This document shows, in pieces, positions 50,490 to 61,699 of a stretch of DNA of 64,000 bases (position 1 is its first letter; every line of letters starts with the position of its first letter). The notes beneath the pieces are model-generated. The model was not told where the DNA came from. It saw nothing but the letters and a program-made list of their open reading frames with translations, and did not search any database. Both the position numbers and the translations under genes were made by a program. Source of the DNA: Agapetus fuscipes (Eukaryota; Arthropoda; Insecta; Trichoptera; Glossosomatidae); the NCBI GenBank assembly GCA_951799405.1, contig OX637337.1:3534001-3598000 (forward strand), read 5' to 3'.

Positions 50490-50735
50490 TCTAACCTTAT
50501 CTAATCTAAGTCGCAAAGATATGTAACATTGGAGATTCACATTATATGCATTCTAACAAGCAGACACGTATAAGTTCACGTTTAAACATGCCGCATGTGA
50601 ACCTAGAACATAAAAACCCAAATCTCATAGGAACATACACCCTGCCACTCTTGCCGAACTTCCTGAAACAGGAGAGACATTGGCAAAGTGAACCATTTTC
50701 TACAACATAGGCGGTCAGCCGCATACTAACCTATA
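50490..50735 (-). mobile_element. LINE-B 3' UTR
   Basis: CTTATCTAATCTAAGTCGC tail side to GCATACTAACCTATAAAC. Confidence 0.8.
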
Positions 50736-50889
50736 AACTTGAAACGGGAAATCGTTTTCAACACATTTGCTAGGTTCCTATCCTTTTGAATGTTCGGATC
50801 TTTAATCTTCACAAAATTTGAATTAATACAGGAGGATCTTATTCAATTTTGTAAACCAGCTGAAAAATTAATACCACATGTAAAGGAAC

Positions 50890-51105
50890 TAATCTAATCT
50901 AATCTAATCTAATCTAAGCTGCAAAGATATAGGTATATCATTTAAGATTTATATAAAATGCATTTCCACAAGCAGACATGTATAATTTCGCGCTTACACA
51001 TGCCGCATGTGGACCTACAATATAAAAACCCAATCTCAAATGAACATAAGCCCTGCAACTCTTGCCGTCCTTCCCTGAAACAGGGGTGACATTGGCAAAG
51101 TGAAA
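50890..51105 (-). mobile_element. LINE-B 3' UTR, 5'-truncated
   Basis: Five TCTAA units, then the UTR to GACATTGGCAAAGTGAA. Confidence 0.83.
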
Positions 51106-52267
51106 ACTACTATTAAATAAAGCAAAAAGCGAGATTTTTTAAAATTTTAGATTTTTTGTGACGCCTCTGCTGAAAACGGCAGATGCATTTTGCATCTCGG
51201 TAAGATTTGATTAATGGTATGTGCACGTCACAGGCAGTGCGGTACCAAAAATCCTCCCCCTCCCCCCACACACAAGCCTACAACTTTATATTCAAAGCTG
51301 GGTACGTCCCATTATGCCTATATTACAATGCACTGTTTTTCCAAACGACAGTATTTTAAGCTTTATATTTGGAAGGCAATAAAAATCAGGACGTATACTC
51401 CATAAAAATATTTGCACATCGGAAACGAGTGAACGTTTTTTTTTTTCAAAAATCTCGAGTTGTCAACTGAAAGCTGTTGAATTTTCGATGCAAAATTATA
51501 AATATGACAAATTTTGTGTATGATTGCTAGTTTATAGTAGACAATAAGAGTGCTTCAATGGTTGATTACGTGCTGTGGCATACAATACATTTTAAATAAA
51601 AAATTATAGAGCATCGATTTGGAATTTTATTTGGATTTGTAATTATATTGTTTGTGGATGTTTTTTTGTAAATGTGATGTTTATAGCTTGGCATCTCGCA
51701 CAAAATACAATGAAAATAAGTCATCATCAAACACGTTTTTTTATTGCCGTGAAACTATTTAAATAATTTTCATTGTAGTACAGTTGACTCGTTTAGAAAT
51801 AATCATTTCAAAACGACCTGTAAATCTGAGAAATGTCTAAAAATGATAAGAAGCATTAGGTAGGTAGATACCATGTAACAATTTGTATTTGCTTGAGATT
51901 AATTAAAAGTTGAACCAAATATCCTGGTATAATCTAGAAAAGTGGCATGTAACGAGTCTCCATGTTTCGACAATGCTCTTAATTATCTGACTAAGTTAGG
52001 GCCAGAATCGCCTGGAGAGTCAGAAATCAATCAACCGTCATACTATACTGTAAAATATTTAAAAATACAAAAATGCTTGCGTGGCAACTAACATGTAAAT
52101 GTATCCATGGAGTCTCCTCGTTTGTTAGGTACGTAGTTTGGTACTTTCACATTTCGGTAGACCCCCTCGGGGTGTATCGTGCCGGTGACAGGACCAAAAT
52201 GAGGCCTCGTGACGTCATACAACCCTTTATTTTAACATCTACCCCCGGCGCCTAAAATTCAACTACC
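51106..52267. other. Unassigned AT-rich DNA
   Basis: About 1.16 kb with no recognised repeats and only short open frames. Confidence 0.4.
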
Positions 52268-52350
52268 AATAATAATAATAATAATAATTGGACAATTTGT
52301 ATACAGCGCCGTTTAGTGGCACTAGCCACCCCAAGGGCGCTTAACCAACG
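52268..52350 (-). mobile_element. CR1/L2-like LINE 3' end
   Basis: (AAT)7 then, on the minus strand, AAGCGCCCTTGGGGTGGC, CACTAAACGGCGCTGTATAC. Similar to the LINE-E-type ends at 55200 and 25050. Confidence 0.55.
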
Positions 52351-52559
52351 GCACCAACGTCATATAATCCAATTAAAAATAGGATGTGAATTATTTGGTA
52401 CATGAACATTTAAGGAATAAGATATTTTGTTGCTTGTATGGTCACAGGAAATAAATAGGACGTTATCACTCGAATATGCGTTATTGAAACAATCGCATGT
52501 TTGAGCCCCGCCTGCGCCGTGTCCCATCGATAACAATTTTGACCCTGGTGCAGAAGATG

Positions 52560-52692
52560 TCATTGGGTAGTTGTTAATTAATAATTCATGAAAATATTCA
52601 ATAATTAATAATTATATTGATAATGCTAATTCCTGTTTCTGGCCAGGCAAAATAGGTTGGTGAATTGCATTCCTCTTGATTAATCTATTTTA
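52560..52692 (+). mobile_element. SINE-C tail
   Basis: CTGTTTCTGGCCAGGCAAAA, TAGGTTGGTGAATTGCATTC. Same at 63660-63812. Confidence 0.6.
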
Positions 52693-52717
52693 CAAAAAAT
52701 AAATACTCTGTGAGTTT

Positions 52718-52951
52718 GTGGATGCCGCTATAGAAAGCGCCAAATCATAAGCAAGAACCAGTTGCTGTGAGGCTGGATGGACCTTGGTGATCGGTCTTTG
52801 GTAAAGGTAGGTATGTGATTTTTCAACCCAGCGAAAAGCATAATATTTGAAATTAGACATTATATATGTACTTTTTATACTCCGTCGGGATTCGCACCCA
52901 AAACCTTCCATTTACGAGTCTGAAGCGTTATCACTAGATTACAGACCGGTT
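52718..52951 (-). mobile_element. SINE-A head and body
   Basis: Reverse copy with head ending GATTACAGACCGGT. LINE-E tail absent. Confidence 0.75.
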
Positions 52952-53058
52952 TTTATGTTGTTAATACACATGCTGCATGTAACACGTGTCTGCTTGTGGT
53001 CATACATTTAATATGAATCCTAAACCGTAATATATCTTTGCAACTTAGATTACACTTA
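52952..53058 (+). mobile_element. LINE-B 3' UTR, 3' end
   Basis: TTTTTATGTTGTTAATACAC to TTGCAACTTAGATTACAC. Abuts SINE-A directly. Confidence 0.68.
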
Positions 53059-53647
53059 GATAAGTATAGATTGTAATTGATATATTTACAGGTTTTTATC
53101 AATAGAACATTTAGTATAATAGAACAATTTAAAATTCCCCATCTCTGTTTTAAAACATAGATTTTTTTTATACAAAGGGAGTAAAATTATTTTCAACTTT
53201 TTGCTGGCACGGTCTAATGAATGCACTTAGACTTTCTAAACGAAAAAAATGTATGAAAAGAAAATGAGTTTTTTTTGTAGGAAAATTAGTATAGGCTTCA
53301 TTGCTCCGTACAAGGGGGGAGTTTTGATTTGCGATTGGAGCAAATGTTTTTTAATCATTTTTTTATATGAGTAGAATTGAAATGTTTTTTTTTTCTCGGG
53401 CAATACCTACATTGAAGAAAAAAAAGACAGATTTTTAAAGATGATGAAATAGGGGATGATTGGAAAAAAATATTAACAAAATGAAAATGAACATTTTTCA
53501 GCCATTTTCTGTTATCTTAAAATTAATCTCTCATTCTTTGCCGTCTGTTTTTTTGTGATTTTTAAATATGAGTCTAAATTGGAGGTCTTGGAATGAATTG
53601 AATATGGGGTGTTACACATAACCTTGTTTGGACGGGAAGTTACCAGT
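53059..53647. other. Unassigned AT-rich DNA
   Basis: Nothing recognised. Confidence 0.4.
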
Positions 53648-53886
53648 ACCCTGAGTACGGGTTGCGAAACTTGAGTAAAGTAAAGTTTACGGAAAGTATT
53701 AAAGAGTGATTTTCCACAAAATTTACCGTTTTTGTTTCTTACACTTTATGGTCTTAGGAAAAGAGTTACAGTGATGAAGAAAATCAAGTTCAAACAAATA
53801 AAAACGGCAGATTTTGGGGGAAACCACTCTTTAATACTTTCCGTAAACTTTACTTTACTCAAGTTTTGCAACTCGTACTCAGGGTA
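53648..53886. mobile_element. MITE-G
   Basis: TACCCTGAGTACGGGTTGC to GCAACTCGTACTCAGGGTA. Confidence 0.83.
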
Positions 53887-54164
53887 CAGGATAGTAAGCA
53901 AGTCAGAATGTAGACATGTTTCTCCCATTTATCCTGCTCATGCTGCATGCGCTGCCCAGTGATCCGAGTTTTTGGTTTTTTAGTTATATCATGAAAACAC
54001 TACATAAGTACAATTAAATATTTGGCGTGAGACTCACCCTGATGAGTGAGAAGGTGGATTAAAAACGCAATCAATTTCAAATTCAACCCCTCAAATTAAA
54101 ATTATTAAGACATTCACTTAAAGATCAAAGGACCGAACATTGTCGATCACTGCTTCATGAATTA

Positions 54165-54245
54165 AAAAAAAAGAGCATGCATGAAAAGCGGGATGAATAT
54201 CGAGGAGGAGATGAGAGAAGTATGCAAGGACAGAACAAAGTGAAG
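54165..54245 (+). pseudogene. LINE-B coding scrap
   Basis: RACMKSGMNIEEEMREVCKD, RTK: very worn RRACMK...EMKEVCKDR region. Confidence 0.55.
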
Positions 54246-54439
54246 ACATATCTGTTGAGGTACCTACTGGCTACTCTTAGCAGAATAGGGTAATTTCACT
54301 TTTTTTATTTTATTTCATAAAATGGTAGGCTATATTTTTTTAAATGCATTTGCGTTTTTAAAAAAATGAAATATGGCTTAGTTTTTCAATTATAGCTCTT
54401 TAATTTCCGCTAAAACAGGTCATTTATTTATTCGGACGG

Positions 54440-55030
54440 ATATGACGTCGGATCTTCGGAGCTTAGGTGTCAAATACTCAAATGGCCCAGGTAGTCAGTT
54501 TGACAGCGACGTTTGTCGTCAAAATGACGACACACGTCCCTTGCCATTCACTGTTCATTTTTGGCGGGGATTCAAATTCTCCGCATTTTATTCTTCAAAA
54601 TTATCAATGATATCTTCATTTTTACTACTTAAAGAATATATGATCGTCATCCTTGAAATGTACTCTACACAACCATATCACTTTCAACCGTTTTCCCTAC
54701 CACTGCAATTACCCTATTGCGGCTGGATTCAAGTGCAAGCAAGTCTATCGTTTTCCGTCCGTGTTTCACTTCCATACATTCAGAGATGCTAAACATTTTT
54801 CAAGCGTAGCAATTTCCATTGTTGACTCTGTCGTAAGAGGCTATTACGTTCCATTCATGAGTTATGATTTATGGAGTAGGTCTATGCAAAATATTCAATT
54901 GTTCAACTTTCGACCGGTCACTCCGGCAAAAGTGAAACACGGGCGTCATACGGAGCCGTGGCGAAATAAAACGAAAAAAAAACACGCGATTCAAAGCTTT
55001 GAGTTAAAATGTTGGCGGAGACGAAACTAG
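54440..55030 (+). other. Single-copy region with two overlapping open frames
   Basis: Frames 54442-54792 (116 codons) and 54653-55030 (125 codons) overlap in different phases. No transposon signature, no domain I know. TCAGTT near 54493 could be an initiator. It is the least repeat-like stretch of this size, so it is the best place to look for a host exon or promoter, but I cannot call a gene. Confidence 0.3.
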
Positions 55031-55041
55031 CTAACAGCATT

Positions 55042-55375
55042 GTAACGACACATGAATGACATAACATCATATGACATTATATCACAATGACGAAACATCA
55101 TAGGAAAGTGTATCATGTGAGAGAGCTAGAGGACCGTGGAAAGTTCCGGAATGCACTGAAGACAAGCAAATTTCTGGCATCATTTGCACAAGCACCCTTG
55201 GAGTGACTGCATCACGAAACGGCGCTATAAAGAAATCATCAACTCATCATCAACATCATCACAGTGACATAACATCACAAGACAAAACATTGCATGACAA
55301 ATAATCACATACCTAAAACAGAACATACTATACCTAAACGGCACCTCACAAAACATCATAAAACAGAAAATACAG
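55042..55375 (+). mobile_element. Foldback-type 15-bp array, one arm
   Basis: ATGACATAACATCATATGAC, ACAGTGACATAACATCAC, GACAAAACATTGCATGAC units at 55042-55110 and 55255-55375. Split by a LINE-E-like end. No inverted arm found. Confidence 0.55.
55115..55254 (+). pseudogene. LINE-E-like C-terminus and 3' end
   Basis: EDRGKFRNALKTSKFLASFA, QAPLE, stop; then GAAACGGCGCTATAAAGAAA and ATC repeats. Confidence 0.6.
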
Positions 55376-55597
55376 AAGAGCGGGTTCTATTTAATAACAA
55401 CTGTGGTTTATTTATTTTACGCAATTTAATTCATCACTTTCGGTTCAGAGTTATATTTGCACAGTATAGTACAACAGCTGAATCCCTTCTCAAGCTACAT
55501 GGGATTTAGGTTCTCAATTTATACTAAAAATAAAAATCATTCTTGAAACATGGAGAATCGTTACATAACATCTTGCTAGACTTAATCAGAACATTCG

Positions 55598-55808
55598 ATT
55601 CTAAATCTAAATCTTTAAATGCATTCCCACAAGCAGACACGCATAATTTCGCGCTCACACATGCCGCATGTGGACCTACAATATAAAAAGCCAATCTCAA
55701 ATGAACATAAGCCCTGCAACTCTTGCCGACCTTCCCTGAAACATTGGCAAAGTGAACCATTTTTTATAGTATGGGTTGTCAGCCTGATACCAACCTATAA
55801 GTCAAGGA
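55598..55808 (-). mobile_element. LINE-B 3' UTR unit
   Basis: Tail-side AATGCATTCCCACAAGC to ACCAACCTATAAGTCAAGGAA. Lacks the short GGGGTGAC block. Confidence 0.8.
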
Positions 55809-55978
55809 ATAATACAAATAAAAATTATTATTAGGTACCTACCTAAATTTCTACTCTATTCTAGAGACTCCATAGACTTATCATCAAATTAACACAGACA
55901 CAACCACCAAATCCTGCATATTCATAACAATATTATCTATAGAAACGGATACAGCGTCTATTTTTGCAAAAATACAGT

Positions 55979-56214
55979 GCTATTCTTGAACATTTTAGTC
56001 GTCCGTTGAGCCCACGCTTTGACAAACTAATGATGCGTGAGCTGGAAGTCTCAGCACACCGGTCTTTCTTATCTACCGAATTTTGGTAATATTTGAATGA
56101 AGGCTAATCAGCTGTTCACTTGCGGCCATCTTGGATTGACAGGTCTTCATCCAAATGCACCATTAGTTTGTCAAAGCGTGTGCTCAACGGAAGACTAAAA
56201 TGTCTAAAAATAGC
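55979..56214. mobile_element. MITE-P, uninterrupted
   Basis: GCTATTCTTGAACATTTTAG and CCGTTGAGCCCACGCTTTG at the left; AAAGCGTGTGCTCAACGG and AAAATGTCTAAAAATAGC at the right. Core TTGCGGCCATCTTGGATTG. Confidence 0.82.
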
Positions 56215-56594
56215 TTCTAGTCCACAGATGGTTTAATGATAATTCAATGAGTCAAAGAGTGAAAACCAAAACAGCACGGTGGAAGAATCTTTGGAAATTG
56301 GGAAGGCACCGGATGACGTTTCGAAATGGCTTGACCAGAATAGTCACTGTTTGAGACGACTCTGAATGAGATGCAAATCTCGCCGGAATTTACATACAAT
56401 AAGTCGCATTAGGGGATCAGTGTGTCTGACGTCACGGTAACAGAGTCTGCCGCTTGTAGCGCAGTTTACATTGGTTTCGCGCCACTGACTTTCGTGTCGC
56501 AATACAACGGTAAATTCTTCCTTGCAAAATTGCAGTATAACTTTAGCTTTGTCGTTATTCCACTCAGGGTGGTTAGATACTTTAAAAAAAGTCA
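56215..56594. other. Unassigned DNA
   Basis: Nothing recognised. Confidence 0.35.
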
Positions 56595-56683
56595 GTGCTA
56601 TGGCCAAATGGGTAAGACGACAAGTGGAATTTTGACTGGCGTTTGTTTAAAATAAAACTGCGTCGGTTCGAATCCTGTCAGGA
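56595..56683 (+). tRNA. tRNA-like sequence
   Basis: TGGCCAAATGGGTAAGACG (A-box-like) and CGGTTCGAATCCTGTCAGG (B-box-like) about 65 bp apart. The interior does not fold into an obvious anticodon arm. Probably a SINE head or pseudogene. Confidence 0.3.
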
Positions 56684-56737
56684 CATCTAGCCGATAGTTT
56701 GAACTTGAGTTCACATTTACAAATCGTCGCCTTACTT

Positions 56738-57045
56738 TCTCAACCTAATCTAATCTAATCTAATCTAAGCTGCAAAGATATATATCATTTAAGTTTTATA
56801 TTAAATGCATTCCCACAAGCAGATATGTATAATTTCGCGCTAACACATGCCGCATGTGGACCTACAATATAAAAACCCAATCTCAAATGAACATAAGCCT
56901 TGCAACTCTTGCCGTCCTTCCCTGAAACAGAGGTGACATTGGCAAAGTGAACCAATTTTTACATTATGGGTGGTCAGCCGCATAACAACCTATAAGTCAA
57001 GGAACATACATGACAAATTACATTTTTTAAAAATCTCGTATCTCA
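56738..57045 (-). mobile_element. LINE-B 3' UTR
   Basis: Four TCTAA units at 56740; unit border at 57003; AT-rich upstream UTR (ACAAATTACATTTTTT) to 57045. Confidence 0.83.
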
Positions 57046-57079
57046 AAATTTGATTTTACTTCTATCTATTTGTTTTTCG

Positions 57080-57524
57080 TTATGTTACATTGGAGATTCA
57101 CATTACATGCATTTTCACAAGCAGACATGTACAAGTTCGCGCTTGCACATGCCGCATGTGAACCTACAACATAAAAACCAAATCTCAAATGGGCATACCT
57201 ACACCCTGCAACTCTTGCCGTCCTTCCCTCAAACAGGGGTGACATTGGCAAAGTGAACCATTTTTACAGTTTGGGTGGTCAGCCTCATACCAACCTATAA
57301 GTCAAGGAACATACACGACCAATTACATTTTTAAATCAATAAATAATAATATGTATGGACATCAAGACTAAAACAGAAAACAAATTCCAATTTAATAAAC
57401 CCTAGCCGCCGACATTACAGATCAACCGCCATTTCTTTCTGTCCTTACATACTTCTTTCATTTCCTACAGAGCCATAACCCTCTTTATGCAGGCTCTTCT
57501 TTATTATGACTCTGGATATTCCAT
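57080..57524 (-). mobile_element. LINE-B, ORF end and 3' UTR
   Basis: UTR from TTACATTGGAGATTCACATT to the border near 57305. Coding end (57524-57410) is worn: a frameshift lies in the RRACMK region. Confidence 0.8.
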
Positions 57525-57689
57525 CCGGTATAATGTGTTTCCATTCCAATTTAACCTACCCTTTTCAAATCCAATATCAATCGCCATTTCCTCTCAGTGT
57601 CTTAAAACACAACGCAACGCAACACACACGACAGCACTGCGCAGCTAACGGCCCTGCAACCGAACAAGGACAACTGCCACATCACCAAC

Positions 57690-57830
57690 ACCTCTGCGGC
57701 ACTATAACAAGTGTCATAGACCCCTAGAGTCTCTTGAATCTAGGGAGTCTCCCGCAAAGGCTTTCTTAAAAAAAAAACATTCGCACTCCTTGGGGGATAA
57801 CGCAGGCAAGAAGCTACATTATATATGAAA
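57690..57830 (+). repeat. Q tail followed by a SINE-B scrap
   Basis: CACCTCTGCGGCACTATAAC, CTAGAGTCTCTTGAATC, TAGGGAGTCTCCCGC and an A run to 57778. Then CTTGGGGGATAACGC, AGAAGCTACATTATATAT of SINE-B. Confidence 0.6.
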
Positions 57831-57917
57831 CGTCCAGAAGCTCCAGCTCCCACAGACCACGACAACAGATCCCGGATAACATCACTCCAGCATCATCAGC
57901 CGGCCATGTAAGCCTAA

Positions 57918-58158
57918 GGCCGTTTGTCCACCGCACGCCGTCACCGTCACGTCACCGGGAACGAGATGACGGCGCCAAAGTAGCGGTACATGTTATGTAT
58001 TTATGTTTTACCTGGTTATAGGCAATACAATATATAACCTATAACCAGCGAAATCGGTCGCGGTGGACAAAAGATCGCCGTCACATCAATAAAACTCGGC
58101 CCGAAATAATCTCGTTCTCGGTGACGTGACGGTGACGGCGTGCGGTGGACAAACGGCC
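57918..58158. mobile_element. Harbinger-like MITE, 241 bp
   Basis: GGCCGTTTGTCCACCGCACG and CGTGCGGTGGACAAACGGCC type ends, about 50 bp nearly perfect. TAA at 57915-57917 and 58159-58161. Confidence 0.85.
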
Positions 58159-58161
58159 TAA

Positions 58162-58509
58162 AACTCTAATTCAATATAATATGTGTATTTTAGTTGCGTT
58201 TGCGTTCTCTTGTTTTTGGGCGGCAATCGTGATTCTCGAGTAGGGAAAGCAAAGGTATCGTTATCTATTTGGTGGCTATCGCAATTGAAGGCACCTACTC
58301 CTTAACTACCGATCTGTTATCTGCCAGACATTAATGTTGGGTAAATGCTCGGAGGAATTTGTAAACAAAGCTTAGTACACAGAGACTGAGATTACAATCT
58401 CTATGGGCTGACAAAAGTGAAGATGGTGTGTAGAAAAAATAACAGAGGATTTAAGCGGTTGTGTTGTAAGGTAGAATTAATGAAGGTTTGAATCAAACTA
58501 GTTACATAA
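58162..58509. other. Unassigned DNA
   Basis: A possible SINE-B 3' scrap at 58175-58207 (TTTTAGTTGCGTTTGCG). Confidence 0.35.
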
Positions 58510-58556
58510 TCTCTTTAATCTAAGTTGCAAAGATATAAAACATTCAAGATTCACAT
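58510..58556 (-). mobile_element. LINE-B UTR scrap
   Basis: TCTAAGTTGCAAAGATATAA to GATTCACATTA. Lies directly upstream of the 5S-headed SINE. Confidence 0.6.
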
Positions 58557-58559
58557 TAC

Positions 58560-58975
58560 CCATAAGATAACGGTTCCCATAGATCACCGAAGTTAAGCAA
58601 CATTGGGCGCGGACAGTACCTACTTGGATGGGTAACCGCTCAGGTACACCGCGTGTCGTTGGCATCTTGGACCGGTCCGTAGTCCGTAGTGGCAACACTT
58701 CGGACTCGTAAATGGAAGGTTGTGGATTCGGATCCCGGCGGAGCACAAAAATATACCATTTACATTTCGAATGTGCTCTTCGCTGGGTTGAAAAAATTCA
58801 TATACCTTTACCAAAGACCGGTCACTGAAAGGTCCATCCAACCTTACAACAACTGGGTCTTGCTTGAGAATCGGCGCTTTCTACAGCGACGACCAAGCTC
58901 GCAGAGAGCTCTTGAGGTGTGATACACACAAAAACAGCGCTCACCAAATAAATTATCCTAATTTTATTATTATTA
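58560..58975 (+). mobile_element. 5S rRNA-headed SINE-A, complete
   Basis: Order: 5S rRNA-like part (58572-58667), tRNA-like head starting ACCGGTCCGTAGTCCG with GGATTCGGATCCCGGCGG, SINE-A body (ACCGGTCACTGAAAGGTCC, GCGACGACCAAGCTCGCA), LINE-E-type tail (CTTGAGGTGTGATACACAC, AGCGCTCACCAAATAAAT) and ATT repeats. It is a three-source retroelement. Both 5S and tRNA parts contain internal Pol III promoter regions. Same arrangement at 29704-30168. Confidence 0.87.
58572..58667 (+). rRNA. 5S rRNA-derived segment, not a gene
   Basis: TAGATCACCGAAGTTAAGCA, GGGCGCGGACAGTA, ACTTGGATGGGTAACCGC and ACACCGCGTGTCGTTGGC follow 5S rRNA from about its second quarter to its 3' end. The first 30-odd bases of 5S are missing. 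The A-block to C-block interval is disturbed by four extra bases near CCTACTTGG. Not functional as rRNA. Confidence 0.88.
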
Positions 58976-59799
58976 TAAGCATATCGACGGTAATAGGTAA
59001 AAAGTAAATTGTTCAGAAGAGCAGTTTAAAGTTTGAATTTGCAGAAAAATGGCATAACTTTTTTTATTCTTTTATCATATCGTTAAAATCAAAACAGCTC
59101 TAAAATAAAAAAAATAAAGGCATTTATTGGCATTCGTATTAATGTGGTTTTACGATGTTTTACGATTTGTATATGTCGCAAGCGCCCTTAGGACAAAAAA
59201 GGCCAAAATCTTGTCGGTTACACAAAACCATACTTCGAAAACGCAGTTGTTTGCTCGGGCATAAACAACAACAAAAAATCATCGTAGAGCTGTGGGAGTT
59301 AGCGCATTAGAAAGAGCGGAATTTTTTAAAGTAGGATAGCATTCATAACACATTTTTGACCAAAACGTCTCTTATGCCCCGATGGCACACTGTGTACGAC
59401 AAACTTCACATTATTATAAATACATTTGGTTCCTTTGTACATAATATTATTCATAAGCCCCGAGGCGATATACTAAAGCCCTGTACTTGAAGTATACATT
59501 TTTTCATTTAAATTCAAACAAGAAGTGTATGGGAAATTAAACAGCGCTTCTTATGGGCGTTTTAGTTTTCATGCATTTTTTGTTGAAACGCTATGGATAG
59601 GCCTCTTTATTTCTGCCCCAGGCCTCGACTGAGTCACTTATCTAGATGTCCATACACACAACACAAGTCTTGATTATTTTCAACAATTTATCACCTAAAA
59701 TGTGGGTGGGGGTGATGGAGGAATGATAGGCGGGAGTCGACAACTAAATATATATTTTTTGTTTTGTGCGGAAATAACTTTTTCTTTAAAGAAATACAA
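58976..59799. other. Unassigned DNA
   Basis: Only a MITE-like scrap at 59544-59600 (GGGCGTTTTAGTTTTC, GAAACGCTATGG). Confidence 0.4.
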
Positions 59800-60740
59800 C
59801 GAAAGAAATGAAAATGAAGAATAAATCCATGAGAGAGTCAATGAAAACATATACCTAAGAATGGAAAGCCGGTGAAAATAATAAAACGGAAGAAAAGTCA
59901 GTGAAGAATAATTCCATGAGAGAATCAATGAAAAAATACAAGAAAGAAAAGTCGGTGGAAACAATACAACGAAAGAAAAGTCGTTGAATAAAAAGTCCAT
60001 GAGAGAGTTAATAAAAAAAACAAGAAGGAAAAAGCGGTGAAAAAAATACAATAAAAGATAAATCAATAAAGAAAAACTTGATGAAAAAAGGACAACAAGG
60101 AAAAATTGGTGAAAAAAAATCAATAAAAGAAGAGTCAGTGAAGAATAAGTCCATGAGAGAGTTAATGAAAAAATACAAATAGGAAAAGTCGGTGTAAAAA
60201 ATACAACGATGGAAAAGTCAATAAAAGAGTCAATGGAAAAATCAAAAAGGGAAGGTCAGTGAAAAAAAATACAATAAAAGAAAAGTTAATGAAGAACAAG
60301 TTCATGAGAGAGTTAGCGAAAAAAACAAGGAGGAAGTCGGTGAAAAAAATAGAATGAAAGAAAAGTCAATGAAGAATAAATCCATGAGAGAGTTAATGAA
60401 AAAAAACAAAAAGTCGGTGAAAAAATACAACGATGGAAAAGTCAATGAAGAAAAAGTCCATGAGAGAGTCAATGAAAAAAACAAGGAGGAAAGGTTGGTG
60501 ACAAAAAAATACAATGAAAGAAAAGTCAATGAAGAATAAGTCAATGAGAGAGTCAATAAAAAAATACAAGAAAGAAAAGTCGGTGAAAAATATACAACGA
60601 AAGAAAAGTCAATGTAGAATAAGTCCATGAGAGGGTTAACGAAAAAAACAAGGAGGAGAAGTCGGTGAAAAAATAGATGCAAAAGAAATGTCAATGAAGA
60701 TAAAGTCGATGAAAAAAGTACCCATATGAGAAAAAACAAA
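59800..60740 (+). repeat. A-rich minisatellite, about 80-bp period
   Basis: About 12 worn units: GTCAATGAAGAATAAGTCC, ATGAGAGAGTTAATGAAAA, AACAAGGAGGAAAAGTCGG, TGAAAAAAATACAACGAAAG. Spacing of the ATGAGAGAG landmark is mostly 77-88 bp. The purine bias leaves the minus strand open (59695-60123, 60302-60739), giving Phe/Leu/Ser-rich frames that I do not regard as genes. Confidence 0.85.
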
Positions 60741-61237
60741 AAGAAAAATTATATTAAAAAAGTCAACGATAAAAGAAAAAGTTTATGAAAAAGTCGGTAC
60801 GAACATGAAGTCGTCCAAAGTCATAATCAGCTCCCAATTTCATGGTTGTCCAGAACTTAATGTAAGCGATCTGAGGGGTAGATAAGACCTCACGTTTCTT
60901 GTCCGAGGGGCCGGCCCGGTGCGGGGTGACATTTACCACCCCTAGTAAATAAAAAAGTGGCAAAATAAACTTTTGATTTTACCTTTTACGACCGTTAAAG
61001 CAGACCAATTATGAACCACGGCTTCCGGGCCATATAACATTTGATACTTGGACCTTCGTGTGTATTTTTTTTTTTTTTTTACATATTTTGACCGCGTGAA
61101 ATTGCCGCGTCCAAGTGCCACTTATTTATGAGCCGATTGTTATTAATTATTATCCATGTAAATTGCATTTTTTTACTTGGGTTTTATTGCTTGATGGATA
61201 CACTTTTTAATAATGTGAATAATAATACTAATTTTGT
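60741..61237. other. Unassigned DNA
   Basis: Nothing recognised. Confidence 0.4.
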
Positions 61238-61395
61238 TAGGGTAAGTCCGGGGGAGATGGCCGTACGGGAGAGATGGCCAATTGAAAAAAGTTCACTTTA
61301 TAATTCATATATGGCACTACTTTCATATTAGTTCGATTCGTTTTCGCATGGACAACAAGTGTCACAGGATTTTTTTGTGAAAAAATTACAAAAAG

Positions 61396-61699
61396 GTGAG
61401 TAATTTGACTTTGTTTTTTAATGATACGTTTGATTTAAACTAAGGGGTTCACATATTAAGTGGTCACACAAAAGTTATGAAAGTTTTTTCCGTATTCGTG
61501 TTTTCTTTGTGAAGTAAGACACATTATGGTTTTTCTAACCTCATAATTAACTACAAAATTGAAAAGTTGCTTTTATTACGTAATGTGGCCATCTCACCCG
61601 GACAATCGGGAGAGATGGCCATAGTGTTTACGGGAGAGATAGCCATAAATTTAAAAGTCCTAATTTAAATTTATTTTTAAAATGCAATATTTTCTACAG
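61396..61699 (+). other. Probable 5' UTR intron of the pogo gene
   Basis: AAAAAG/GTGAGTAA at 61395 is a strong donor, and ATATTTTCTACAG/ATG ends exactly before the canonical MPN start. The 304-bp intron holds three of the nine subterminal motifs. Confidence 0.6.

Noticed and set aside
58572..58667. Functional 5S rRNA gene
   Set aside because: The 5' third is missing, the promoter spacing is altered and it is fused to a SINE.
59695..60739. Two long minus-strand frames predicting Phe/Leu-rich membrane-like proteins
   Set aside because: They lie on an A-rich minisatellite; the apparent hydrophobic segments are the translation of T-rich repeats.
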